Assembly: GCA_958295955.1 (NCBI GenBank)
Contig: OY282420.1
Coordinates: forward strand, 3,920,435 to 3,984,434
Direction: 5' to 3'
Length of the DNA: 64,000 nt
Source of the DNA: an uncultured Bryobacterales bacterium
GTDB taxonomy: Bacteria; Acidobacteriota; Terriglobia; Bryobacterales; UBA6623
Positions within the stretch are counted from its first letter, which is position 1; every line of letters begins with the position of its first letter. Made by a program: the position numbers and the translations under genes. Positions 18,959 through 27,288 of this stretch are shown here, piece after piece. The notes below the pieces were generated by a model. The model worked only from the letters and a program-made list of their open reading frames with translations, searched no databases and was not told the origin of the DNA.

Positions 18959-20344
18959 TCAGCGCGTCTTCGTATTGTATAGAAAAGTGAACTGCAAGCG
19001 GATATCGCTGCCCGTAAACTCGACCGGCAGCGGCGGGAACGGGTTCGAGGCGCTGATGCCGGCAACGGCGGCCCGGTCGAGGGGCGGCGTGCCCGAAGGT
19101 CCGGCGATCACCAGTTTCGGCACCGAGCCGTTGCGGGCGACCGAGAACTGAATCAGCACCCGCCCGCGCGACATGCCCAAGCGCGCGCTCTCCGGAATCA
19201 CCGCGAACCAGTTGCGGCGAACGGAGCCGAGAACCTGCATCAAATACGGCCGAAAATCGACGCCCTTGGGGTCGCTGAGCAACTCCAACCGACTGCCCGA
19301 ATTGGTGGGAGACGGCGGTATATAACCCCCGCCGGAGGCGCTTCCGATCCCGTCGCCGACGGCCTGCCTGCCGCCTCCGCGCTGCATGTTGGCAATCGCT
19401 CCGGCGATGACCTGATCCGGCCGCGCGGTCAACTCGACGCTGCCGAGCTGCGTTTTTCCGGCGCTTCCCGGCATCAACGCCTTGGGATCTTCGAGCTGCA
19501 GCTTCGGTTTCTTCACGGACGGCGCCTTGGGCATCGGCAACTCGCGGGGGCTGCGCGCCTGCGCCAATTCCCGGCCGCGTTGAAAGCGGTCCGGCGCCGG
19601 GCTGCGGGCTGCCGGCGGCGCCGTTTCTTCGGGGGGCTTTTCCGGCTCGACAGCCGGTTGCTCCGGCTCGGGCTCGGGTTCCGGCGGTTGCGCAGGCTCG
19701 ATCGGCTGCGGGGTTTCCGCCGCCGGCTCGGGCTCCGGGGCCTGCGGCGCCTCGCTCTCCACCGGCATCGGCGGCGCCGGACGCGGAGGCGCCTGCAGTC
19801 CCTTGAACCCGCCGTCGCCTTCGCCCTCGATTGCGGTTTGCTCGACCAACTCGGCCAACTCTGCGGATGACGGCGCCATCAACGTGATTTGGGAGTATTC
19901 CCGTTTCGTCGGTTCGGTGGGCTCAAGCGTCTTTCCATCCGGCAGCGTCAACAGTAGAAGAATCAGGCCGTGCGCGGCCGCCGAGGCCCATTGCGCTTTG
20001 CGCCGCCGCAACGCATCGTGCCGCCAAGCGACTTCCAGCCTGAGCGGAGTCTCGTGGTCGGCCGGCCATACCCCGCTCCCCGAACTCTCGCCGTATTGCT
20101 CGATCGGGTCGAATTTCTTTGTCAGAAAAACCGGCGGCGGAACGTGCGACGGGCCGATGTCGGTTCTTCCGGCGTATCGTTCGAGCCAGTCCCCGCGGCG
20201 TTTCGGGTAATCGTCGAGCAATAACCGCAACGGCCGCGGGTCAGGCGCAAGAGTAGCCTTTCCGCCGGCGAGAGCGCGGGCGGATACGCTCTTGGAATAA
20301 TCCTCGAGCAGAAAAAAAACTTCGTCGGACGGCTCTTTCTGCAC
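18959..20344 (-). CDS. TonB-family C-terminal domain protein
   Basis: The 461-residue protein has an N-terminal cytoplasmic part of about 120 residues, one hydrophobic segment (around 120-135), a proline/glutamate-rich linker (about 185-265), and a TonB C-terminal domain in the last 95 residues (RVLIQFSVARNGSV and PLDRAAVAGISASNPFPPLP). It is longer at the N-terminus than ordinary TonB. It should carry proton-motive energy to outer-membrane receptors. The GTG start directly abuts the TAA of the Gfo/Idh gene. No ExbB/ExbD genes are nearby. The receptor at 61.5 kb is a possible client. Confidence 0.82.
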   Translation of the reverse strand: MQKEPSDEVFFLLEDYSKSVSARALAGGKATLAPDPRPLRLLLDDYPKRRGDWLERYAGRTDIGPSHVPPPVFLTKKFDPIEQYGESSGSGVWPADHETPLRLEVAWRHDALRRRKAQWASAAAHGLILLLLTLPDGKTLEPTEPTKREYSQITLMAPSSAELAELVEQTAIEGEGDGGFKGLQAPPRPAPPMPVESEAPQAPEPEPAAETPQPIEPAQPPEPEPEPEQPAVEPEKPPEETAPPAARSPAPDRFQRGRELAQARSPRELPMPKAPSVKKPKLQLEDPKALMPGSAGKTQLGSVELTARPDQVIAGAIANMQRGGGRQAVGDGIGSASGGGYIPPSPTNSGSRLELLSDPKGVDFRPYLMQVLGSVRRNWFAVIPESARLGMSRGRVLIQFSVARNGSVPKLVIAGPSGTPPLDRAAVAGISASNPFPPLPVEFTGSDIRLQFTFLYNTKTR

Positions 20345-21301
20345 TTATCGATGCGCCGCGACCGTAGCCGCTATCACTGCGGCATGGCGGTCGATGGACT
20401 TTCTTATTCTAAGTGCGAGGTCGAGCGCCTTCAGCGCCTCGCGTCCGCCCACGCGGGGCTGCGAACGATTTTTTACGGCAGCGAGAAAGGAACGGAGTTG
20501 GCGCTCCAGCGGCTCGCCGCCCTCCGTTGCCAGGCGCTCGAAGCGCAGCCTGCCGCCCTCGTCCAGTCCGATACGCACCCCGTCGCGCCGCGCGTAGTCC
20601 ACTGATACGTATTGCCGCGGCTGAAAAAAGCGCAGTTTTCGAATTTTTTCCGTCGAGATCCGGCTGGCGGTCAGATTCGCCACGCAGCCGTTTTCGAAAA
20701 CGATGCGGACGCTGGCGATATCCGCCTGCGTCGAAACGACCGGCAGTCCTGAAGCCTCGATGCGGTCGATGGGCGACGCGACCAGCGCGAGCAGGATGTC
20801 GAGATCGTGAATCATCAAATCCAGAACGACGTCGGTGTCCAGGCTGCGCGGGCTGAAAGGGCTCATGCGGTGAACCTCGAAGAACAACGGCAGATCCGCC
20901 AAGGCGACCGCGGCTTCGACGATCGGGTTGAAACGTTCGAGGTGGCCGACCTGCAGGATTCGACCGTTGGCGCCGGCGGCTGCGACCAGCGCGTCGGCCG
21001 TTTCGAGATCCGCGGCGAGAGGTTTTTCCACCAGAACGTCGAGTCCCGCAGCGAGCAGGGGCACGCCGGCATGGCCGTGGGCCGTGGTGGGCACGGCCAG
21101 ACTGACGGCCTGCACGCGGCCCGCGAGATCTGCCGAGTCGACGAGCGCCTCGCAGCCGAACTCCGCCGCCGTTTCCCGGGCGCGCTCGGGGTCGGCGTCC
21201 ACCACGGCAACGAGCTCGGCTTCCTCCATGCCTGCATACACGCGGGCATGCTGCTTGCCGAAGGCTCCGACGCCGACAACGGCTACCGGAATGGCTGGCA
21301 T
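20345..21301 (-). CDS. Gfo/Idh/MocA family oxidoreductase
   Basis: A 318-residue NAD(P)-dependent dehydrogenase of the MviM type. The nucleotide-binding motif is VVGVGAFGKQHA, the catalytic lysine is in VEKPLA near residue 93, and LDLMIHDLDILL supplies the usual second active-site helix. HLERFNP is also typical of the UDP-sugar or amino-sugar-acting branch, but the substrate is not certain. It is unlike the other Gfo/Idh protein at 2349. It starts four bases after the beta-propeller gene and its stop abuts the TonB-like gene, so these three form a tight unit. Confidence 0.85.
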   Translation of the reverse strand: MPAIPVAVVGVGAFGKQHARVYAGMEEAELVAVVDADPERARETAAEFGCEALVDSADLAGRVQAVSLAVPTTAHGHAGVPLLAAGLDVLVEKPLAADLETADALVAAAGANGRILQVGHLERFNPIVEAAVALADLPLFFEVHRMSPFSPRSLDTDVVLDLMIHDLDILLALVASPIDRIEASGLPVVSTQADIASVRIVFENGCVANLTASRISTEKIRKLRFFQPRQYVSVDYARRDGVRIGLDEGGRLRFERLATEGGEPLERQLRSFLAAVKNRSQPRVGGREALKALDLALRIRKSIDRHAAVIAATVAAHR

Positions 21302-21305
21302 GCGT

Positions 21306-22757
21306 TCACGGTCTCAAGTCGTAGGCAACCATCTCGGTCTGGTTGCGCACGATCAGACGCCCATCGGCCATTGCGGGCACGTTCCAGGTCTTGCCGCTCA
21401 GCGCCTCGAACTTCACGATCTCCCGATGGGCTTCCGGCGTGGCTTCCACCAGCGCCAAATCGCCTTGCTCGCTGACGACAATCAGATGCCCCGAGGCGTA
21501 GAGCAGTTGACCGAAGCGGTAGCGGCCGCCCTTCCAGAGTCGTTCGCCCGTCCGGACGTCGACGGCGGCCAGAATGCCATTGTCCAACCCGTAAACGACC
21601 CCATCGACCAGAACCGAAGGGTTGAACTTGTTCTTCATGCTGCGGCTGAACCAAATCTCGCGGCTCGAGAACCGATTTCCCGCGGCCTCGATCTTGAGCA
21701 GCGTTGCGCCGTGGCCGTAGCCCGCGGACAGGAAAACATGCTCGCCGTCAACGATCAGCGGCTGCGCGCAGTTTGCGTCGTAGTCGGTCTCCCACTCGTG
21801 TTCCCACAGCAGCGAGCCGTCTTCGACGTTCGCTCCGAAGATGCGCACGCCGCTGACGATGACCAGTTGCCGGCGGCCCGCCAGAGTCGCCACTTGGGGC
21901 GACGTATAACCTTGCCTGTCGTCTTGAGCCGTCCAGCGAATCTCGCCGGAGCCGCGGTCGTAAGCAATGACCGATTTACCGGAACGCCCGCCCGGTAAAA
22001 CCACCACGAAATCGTCGACGATCAGCGGAGCCGCCGCCATGCCCCAAGTCAGATTGACGGCTCCGGCGTCGGACAGGATGTTGCGTTTCCAGATAATGGC
22101 TCCGTCGGCGGCGTCGAGGCAATAAAGATCGCCGACCGCGCCAAGCGCGTAGATTTTTCCATCATGCCAGGTAGGCGTCGCGCGGGGCCCGTCGCCGCCC
22201 ATCGATTCGGAAAACCTTGCTCGCCATGCTCGTTCCCAAACCTGACGCCCGGTTTCGAAGTCGTAGGCCGCAACGACTTCCCTGTCCCGGCGCTGCTCGA
22301 TCGTATAGACCTTCCCTTCCGCAATGGCCATGGAGGCGTAGCCGCCGCCGATTTTCTGCCGCCAAAGCTCGGGCGGACCCTGTGCGGGCCAATTCGTGTC
22401 AATCGGCTGCTGAGCGTAGATGCCCGCCCGGCCGGGTCCGCGGAATTCGGTCCAGTAGTTCGCAGCCGGTTCGGCGCTGTCGGTTGTCCGTTCGGAAACC
22501 GCGGCGGCGGGGGGATTGTCCGGCGCGGCTGCGGCGGGCGTGGGAACGGGGGCTGCATTCCCCTCTCGGTCGGCTTCGATTTCGCGGTAGTGCGATTCGC
22601 TTTCCGGCCGCTCGAATACCGGGTAGAGTCCCGACCCGCTCAAGGTCACTCTGATGCCGAGGGCGTTGGCGACGACGATGCCGGCGGCAAGCGCGCCGAC
22701 CGCGACGAGCGGAACGATCACAATCGCGCGGCGGCGCCGGGGGCGTTTCGAGGTCAT
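21306..22757 (-). CDS. Membrane-anchored PQQ-like beta-propeller protein
   Basis: The 483-residue protein has an RRRR-flanked signal anchor (10-32), a proline/alanine-rich linker to about 95, and then a beta-propeller of PQQ-like repeats (AAYDFETGRQVWER, YCLDAADGAIIWKR, IAYDRGSGEIRW). Such propellers act either as quinoprotein enzymes or as scaffolds, as BamB does. The lack of the catalytic calcium and disulfide motifs argues for a scaffold or sensor. It is the first gene of the eleven-gene minus-strand run. Confidence 0.75.
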   Translation of the reverse strand: MTSKRPRRRRAIVIVPLVAVGALAAGIVVANALGIRVTLSGSGLYPVFERPESESHYREIEADREGNAAPVPTPAAAAPDNPPAAAVSERTTDSAEPAANYWTEFRGPGRAGIYAQQPIDTNWPAQGPPELWRQKIGGGYASMAIAEGKVYTIEQRRDREVVAAYDFETGRQVWERAWRARFSESMGGDGPRATPTWHDGKIYALGAVGDLYCLDAADGAIIWKRNILSDAGAVNLTWGMAAAPLIVDDFVVVLPGGRSGKSVIAYDRGSGEIRWTAQDDRQGYTSPQVATLAGRRQLVIVSGVRIFGANVEDGSLLWEHEWETDYDANCAQPLIVDGEHVFLSAGYGHGATLLKIEAAGNRFSSREIWFSRSMKNKFNPSVLVDGVVYGLDNGILAAVDVRTGERLWKGGRYRFGQLLYASGHLIVVSEQGDLALVEATPEAHREIVKFEALSGKTWNVPAMADGRLIVRNQTEMVAYDLRP

Positions 22758-22836
22758 TCCTTCTATTGTGACGGTCCCGCCGCCGAATGTTCGAGCGCGA
22801 AATGGCGGAATCGTTGTGCAGCGGCCGCGCGGCCCG

Positions 22837-22959
22837 CTACTCTACGGCAATGGCGCCGCCGGGTTGGCTCGCTCCGCCGCCGATAGAGACCGTCACCTCC
22901 GCCGCGCCCGAAGCCGTGAGGATGCTCGGCAGCGCCGCAACCCCGTTGCCCGCTTGAAC
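22837..22959 (-). pseudogene. Possible TIGR03437-type C-terminal tail remnant
   Basis: In the 324-base gap between two genes, one minus-strand frame reads as a short tail. It ends SILTASGAAEVTVSIGGG, then a few residues, AIAVE and a TAG stop. This resembles the end of the Solibacter-type TIGR03437 domain, which closes many large secreted acidobacterial proteins. Nothing upstream in this frame continues the domain convincingly, so it would be a decayed fragment. The rest of the gap (22758-22836 and 22960-23065) holds nothing recognisable. Confidence 0.35.
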
Positions 22960-23065
22960 GAACCTGCGGCTACATCCGTTGCCTTCGCACGGCCGATGCG
23001 GTGCGGCTCGGTTTGCGATGAACTCTGTCGGCTCGCACTTGCGATTGCTCCCGAATCCGGCAACG

Positions 23066-23074
23066 TGCTATCCT
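23066..23074 (+). promoter_or_regulatory. Extended -10-like element for the secreted duplicated protein
   Basis: TGCTATCCT (TGn plus TATCCT, four of six matches) ends seven bases before the ATG at 23082. If used, the message would start at or next to the start codon. No acceptable -35 is present. It is listed because the same GCTAnnnT form recurs before other genes. Confidence 0.28.
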
Positions 23075-23081
23075 GCAAGTC

Positions 23082-24068
23082 ATGAATCGACTTGCCGCCT
23101 ACCGCCCGTTCTTGCTCTTGATGGGAATGTTTGCGATGCCGTTGCAGGCCGCCGACCACAATGACTGTGACGGGGACGACAAGACCGTAACGGCATCGAC
23201 GATCGTCAATACCGAAGACATCCGCACCTTTGTGCGCTGTGCGCACGCATACGTGATGGAGAACGGCGAGGACGAGGCCAAGCGCGCCTTCAATGAAGAC
23301 AAACGCTGGCGGAGCGGCCAGTTCTATGTCTTTGTTTACGATCTGCCGGCTGCGGGTGAAGACACGATCAACTTCGTCGGACAGGATCAATCGTATATCG
23401 ATGTGCCGTTCGGCCCATTCATCGATGGTTTCGGGAATGACTACTGGTTCGAGTCTCGTCGCATTGTCACCAACTTCGGAGAGGGTTGGGTCTACTACAG
23501 CTTCACCAATCCCGAGACCGGCTCGGACGCGACCAAGGCATCGTACTTGATGAGTATCGATTGGAAAGGAACTCCCGCAGTGATCGGCTCCGGCATTTAC
23601 CGGCAAGATTTCCCCGGTGCTTGCGACCCGATGGCCGTCAATGCCGCGGCCCTGGCGGCGGCGCCGAACCCGGACCGCTTGCAAGAGTTCGTGCGCTGCG
23701 CCTCTTACGTGGTGGCTGAGAGGGGCTACTTCGGCACGGTCGAGTTGGAACGCGCGCCGCGTTGGAGCAACGGTTCCGTTTACGTTTTCGGAGTGGACAT
23801 GATGCGTAACCAACTCTTCTCGGGCAACGCGGTTCGCGTGAACGGGAATCGGATGCGCGAGTGGGGCGGATCCATGAGCTTGCCCGACGACCAGTTCGGT
23901 GGCCGCGACATCATATCCCCGGCCGTGTCCGTTGGTGAATCGTTCCTCTACTACAACGCCTACAACCCCGCAACGGGAAGAGTTCAGCGCAAGGTTGCGT
24001 TCTTGAAGCAGGTCATGGCGCAGGGCTTTCCGCTGTTGGTCGGCTCCGGCTACTACTTGGAAGATTGA
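23082..24068 (+). CDS. Secreted protein with two tandem Cache-like domains
   Basis: A 328-residue protein with a signal peptide cleaved near LQAADHND. The mature part is an internal duplication. FVRCAHAYVMENG, RWRSGQFYVFVYDL and VYYSFTNPETG in the first half match FVRCASYVVAERG, RWSNGSVYVFGVD and LYYNAYNPATG in the second half. This is the pattern of small-ligand-binding Cache domains, normally the sensing part of chemoreceptors and kinases. Here there is no membrane anchor or output domain, so it may be a soluble periplasmic binding or sensing protein. It stands alone between oppositely directed genes. Confidence 0.68.
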   Translation: MNRLAAYRPFLLLMGMFAMPLQAADHNDCDGDDKTVTASTIVNTEDIRTFVRCAHAYVMENGEDEAKRAFNEDKRWRSGQFYVFVYDLPAAGEDTINFVGQDQSYIDVPFGPFIDGFGNDYWFESRRIVTNFGEGWVYYSFTNPETGSDATKASYLMSIDWKGTPAVIGSGIYRQDFPGACDPMAVNAAALAAAPNPDRLQEFVRCASYVVAERGYFGTVELERAPRWSNGSVYVFGVDMMRNQLFSGNAVRVNGNRMREWGGSMSLPDDQFGGRDIISPAVSVGESFLYYNAYNPATGRVQRKVAFLKQVMAQGFPLLVGSGYYLED

Positions 24069-24246
24069 TCCCCAAGGGCGCCGCGATTCGCGGACCTGAG
24101 GCTACGGGCGCCGCGCGTCCCTCATGACCTGAACCGCGCAGACGCCCGCCGGGAATTGAGGCAATGCCTCCGGCGCCCGAACGGCTCCGATCGAGCGACC
24201 CCGACAGCGCGGCGCAGACGGCGAGCTTGAGGGGCGGAGAGCAAGA

Positions 24247-24278
24247 CCGCGGCAAGACGCCGCAGGAGCTTGCCGCGG
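24247..24278 (-). terminator. Stem-loop after nadE, probable terminator
   Basis: A perfect ten-base inverted repeat (CCGCGGCAAG / CTTGCCGCGG) with a 12-base loop lies five bases past the nadE stop on its own strand. The sequence after the stem is T- and C-rich but not a clean T-run, so termination strength is uncertain. The loop contains GCTCCTGCGG, also present in the interspersed repeats. The rest of the gap back to 24069 shows no gene. Confidence 0.5.
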
Positions 24279-24282
24279 ACTG

Positions 24283-26007
24283 TTACCGGACGAAGCGTTG
24301 CGCGATCGGAAATCGCCGTCCGATGCCGAACGCTTTCGACGTTACGCGCAGGCCGGGCGCCGCCTGTTGCCGCTTGTATTCGTTACGGTCCACCTTGCGC
24401 GTGACGCCGGTCACGAGATCGAGCGGCAGGCCGAGCCGCTCCGCGATCTTCGCCGCTTCGCAATTTTCTTCGACGTAAAGCTGCAGGATCGGGTCCAGGA
24501 CTTCATACGGGGGCAGCGAATCGGTGTCTTTCTGGTCGGGACGCAACTCGGCGGACGGTGGCTTCGTCAGCACCGATTCCGAAATTGCCTCGGGGCGCCT
24601 CTTGTTCGCCACGCGGGCCAGACGGTAAACCAGGGTTTTCGGCACGTCGCTGATGACCGCCAGCCCCCCGCACATATCGCCGTAGAGCGTGCAATAGCCG
24701 ACTGCCAGTTCGCTCTTGTTGCCGGTCGTCAGCACCATGCCGCCAAACTTGTTCGAAAGGGTCATCAGCGCATTGCCGCGCAAGCGGGCCTGAAGATTCT
24801 CTTCCGCAACGTTCGGCTCGGTTCCCTGGAACAATCCGGCGAGCAGCGACTCGAAGCCGCGGTAAACGCCGCCGATATCCAGCACTTCGAAGCGAATGCC
24901 CAATTTCTGCGCCGTGCGGCGCGCGTCGATCACGCTGCCCGCGGAGGAATAGGGGCCGGGCATGGCCACGCCCGTCACGTTCTCGGCGCCGAGCGCATCC
25001 GCTGCGATGACTACGGTCAAGGCCGAGTCGATCCCGCCGCTGAGACCGACGATCGCCTTGCCGAATCCGCATTTGCGGACGTAATCCCGGGCGCCGAGCA
25101 CGAGCGCGTCGTAAACCGCTTCGTGCTCGTCCGCGGAGTTCGCTGCGGGCCACGGCTTTCCCCGGAGGCCCTCCGCGCGCCCCGGTTCCTCGGTTTCCCA
25201 GAAGACGAGATCTTCCTGGAAGGAATCGGCCCGGGCGGCCGTCTCGCCGGCGGCGTCAACAGCGAAGCTCGACCCGTCGAAGACCAGATGATCGTTTCCG
25301 CCGACTTGATTGACCATCGCTATCGGCACTCCGTGCCGCCGCGCCGCGGCGCGGATCATCTCCAGCCGCAGCCCGCGCTTGTACATGTGGTACGGCGAGG
25401 CGGAAATGTTGACCAGCAGATCGATCCCTTTGGCGGCGAGCTCCTCGACCGGGTCGCGGGCGTACAGCCGGCGTTCGACCGGGTTGCGGGCGTACAGAGG
25501 GGGGTTCCAGAACTGCTTGTCGTTCCAGGCGTCCTCGCAGATGGTGATGCCGATCCGCCGTCCCTCGACCGTGCATACTGCCTGCTCCGTTGCGGGCGAG
25601 AAATGACGCTGATCGTCGAAAACGTCGTAGGTGGGCAGCAGCATCTTTTGCTGGCGGAAGACGACCGCGCCGTCAGCCAGATACGCCGCGCAGTTGCCGG
25701 CCTGCCGCTGGTCGTCGGATGTCTGCCGCGGACCGGATGTCAGGTCGAATCCGGCATAGCCCACGATCAGGCCGGCGCGCAGGCCGCGCGTCTTCTCCGC
25801 CAAACACCGCAGCCGCTCCTCGCCTTCCTCCAAGAAGGCGGTTACGTTCACCAGGTCCCGCGGAGGATACCCGCTCAGGCACAACTCCGGAAAGACGACC
25901 ATATCCGCGCCCTGCGCGTCGGCCCGACGGGCGAAATCGAAAACGCGGTCGGTGTTGCCCTGGAGATCGCCCACGGTGGGATTGATCTGCGCCAACGCCA
26001 GCTTCAT
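24283..26007 (-). CDS. nadE: Glutamine-dependent NAD(+) synthase
   Basis: This 574-residue two-domain enzyme makes NAD from deamido-NAD, ATP and glutamine. The N-terminal nitrilase-like glutaminase has its catalytic glutamate E41 in FPELCLSGYP and cysteine in ITICEDAW. The C-terminal synthetase has the P-loop LSGGIDSAL. Length agrees with bacterial glutamine-dependent NadE. One oddity is an in-frame ten-residue tandem duplication just after the catalytic cysteine (YARNPVERRL then YARDPVEELA; bases 25445-25497). The gene is monocistronic with its own downstream stem-loop. Confidence 0.95.
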   Translation of the reverse strand: MKLALAQINPTVGDLQGNTDRVFDFARRADAQGADMVVFPELCLSGYPPRDLVNVTAFLEEGEERLRCLAEKTRGLRAGLIVGYAGFDLTSGPRQTSDDQRQAGNCAAYLADGAVVFRQQKMLLPTYDVFDDQRHFSPATEQAVCTVEGRRIGITICEDAWNDKQFWNPPLYARNPVERRLYARDPVEELAAKGIDLLVNISASPYHMYKRGLRLEMIRAAARRHGVPIAMVNQVGGNDHLVFDGSSFAVDAAGETAARADSFQEDLVFWETEEPGRAEGLRGKPWPAANSADEHEAVYDALVLGARDYVRKCGFGKAIVGLSGGIDSALTVVIAADALGAENVTGVAMPGPYSSAGSVIDARRTAQKLGIRFEVLDIGGVYRGFESLLAGLFQGTEPNVAEENLQARLRGNALMTLSNKFGGMVLTTGNKSELAVGYCTLYGDMCGGLAVISDVPKTLVYRLARVANKRRPEAISESVLTKPPSAELRPDQKDTDSLPPYEVLDPILQLYVEENCEAAKIAERLGLPLDLVTGVTRKVDRNEYKRQQAAPGLRVTSKAFGIGRRFPIAQRFVR

Positions 26008-26067
26008 GCGCTTCGTTCTTTGAGTTTAGCGGCCTTGCGGCTCCCGGCTTGTCCGCGGGAGGCTCAA

Positions 26068-26254
26068 CAGCCCGTGGCAAAAGTGACGCAGGCGCCGTTA
26101 CGCGCCTTGAGCCAATGCAGTATCGTGTGGCCGATCCAGTAACTCGACGTTCCCTATTCTACCGTACCGGCAGTTAAGGGCGCGCAACCCTTTGGGCGGC
26201 GCCGCCGCACAGCCGGAAGGACGAGCGACCGCAGGAGCCCGCCGCGCCGCCCAC
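26068..26254 (-). repeat. Interspersed intergenic repeat, copy B
   Basis: This 187-base stretch matches copy A at 3-237 in three ordered blocks (26068-26106, 26178-26204 and 26222-26254). Read on the minus strand it starts about 20 bases after the stop of the gene at 26276. The block farthest from that gene reads ARNGACVTFATGC followed by a TGA stop, and copy A reads ARNAACVTFAAGC in the same frame. About half the differences are synonymous, so it may be the tail of a decayed multicopy gene. The stretch 26008-26067 holds nothing else recognisable. Confidence 0.7.
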
Positions 26255-26275
26255 GCTATGTTCGCCACATACTGT

Positions 26276-27214
26276 TTAGGGTTCCGTTTCCCGCCGGCTG
26301 GTGAACTCGCGCACTTCCCGCAGCGAAACCTTCAGCGGCTCTTTCGGCGGCTGGGCGATCTCCAATGCGATATCGGCGGAAGAATTGCGGGACACGATAA
26401 AAAGAGTGTCCGGTTCGAGCACGATTGCGCCGGAGCCCTCGACCGCCGCCGTTAGGTAATTCTTGGGCGGCGCAGCCTTGACGTTTTTCGCCGCCGCCAG
26501 CAGAGCGCCCGCATCGACTCCGGCGTGCGCTGCGGCCAGCTTCTCCGCGTCGCTGCCGAAAGTCTGCCGCAGTTCCAGGCGGCGCCGCGGCCCGCGGTCG
26601 TTCAAGCCGGCCTCCGTGATGACATATAACGGAATCGTCCCGCCGTAGGGCAGGGCATAAGCCTTTGCAGACGCCTGAGCCGTTCCGGGCGTGAACGTCT
26701 TGCCGATGAATTCTTCGTAGCGTTCCCGGTATTCCGCTTCGTCCCGAAGGCGGATCGAGCGGTAGTCCAGCAACGGCGCCATCGCTTGCGAGATGGCCGG
26801 CGGAAACTTTGCTTTCAGCGCATCGGCCAGCTTTTCGTAGCCCGAGACGGCGAGCAGCCTGCCATCGGCGTCGAGTCGATACGTCAACTCCAGATCCGCC
26901 ATTGCAGCGAACACCGGGCTGGCGATGGGGTGGCCTTCATGCTCGAATCGGGTGGACAGGACGGTAACGGCATTCTCGAAGCCTTGTTCCGTCCGGCGGG
27001 CGACGACCCGCGATTTCTTCTTGCTCACGTCGGTCTTCGGCGCCTTTTCGCCGATAGTCGAGGTTCGCGTCACGGCGCTCGCGGCGACGAACGCCTCTCC
27101 GTCGGCCGGCGCGTAGCGCACCGCGACCGGCGCGGGCGCAGGTTCGGCGGCAACGGCCAAGGCGGCAACCACGGGGAAGAGCAGGGTTCCTTTGCGGCGC
27201 ACGGTGTTCACCAT
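26276..27214 (-). CDS. Exported protein of unknown function
   Basis: A 312-residue protein with a signal peptide (TLLFPVVAALAVAAEPAPAPV) and an otherwise soluble, mixed alpha/beta-looking sequence with many charged residues. No family was recognised; it has no cysteines in motifs and no catalytic signature. It lies 74 bases downstream of the neighbouring gene at 27289, in the same direction, and both are exported, so they may form a unit. A copy of the interspersed repeat follows its stop codon. Confidence 0.6.
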   Translation of the reverse strand: MVNTVRRKGTLLFPVVAALAVAAEPAPAPVAVRYAPADGEAFVAASAVTRTSTIGEKAPKTDVSKKKSRVVARRTEQGFENAVTVLSTRFEHEGHPIASPVFAAMADLELTYRLDADGRLLAVSGYEKLADALKAKFPPAISQAMAPLLDYRSIRLRDEAEYRERYEEFIGKTFTPGTAQASAKAYALPYGGTIPLYVITEAGLNDRGPRRRLELRQTFGSDAEKLAAAHAGVDAGALLAAAKNVKAAPPKNYLTAAVEGSGAIVLEPDTLFIVSRNSSADIALEIAQPPKEPLKVSLREVREFTSRRETEP

Positions 27215-27288
27215 ATAAAACGGCCCGAGGCGAAAAACCCGCCCGCCGCGCAGGGCTGCCGCTTTCGACGGTAGCCGGTCGAGTGGCG

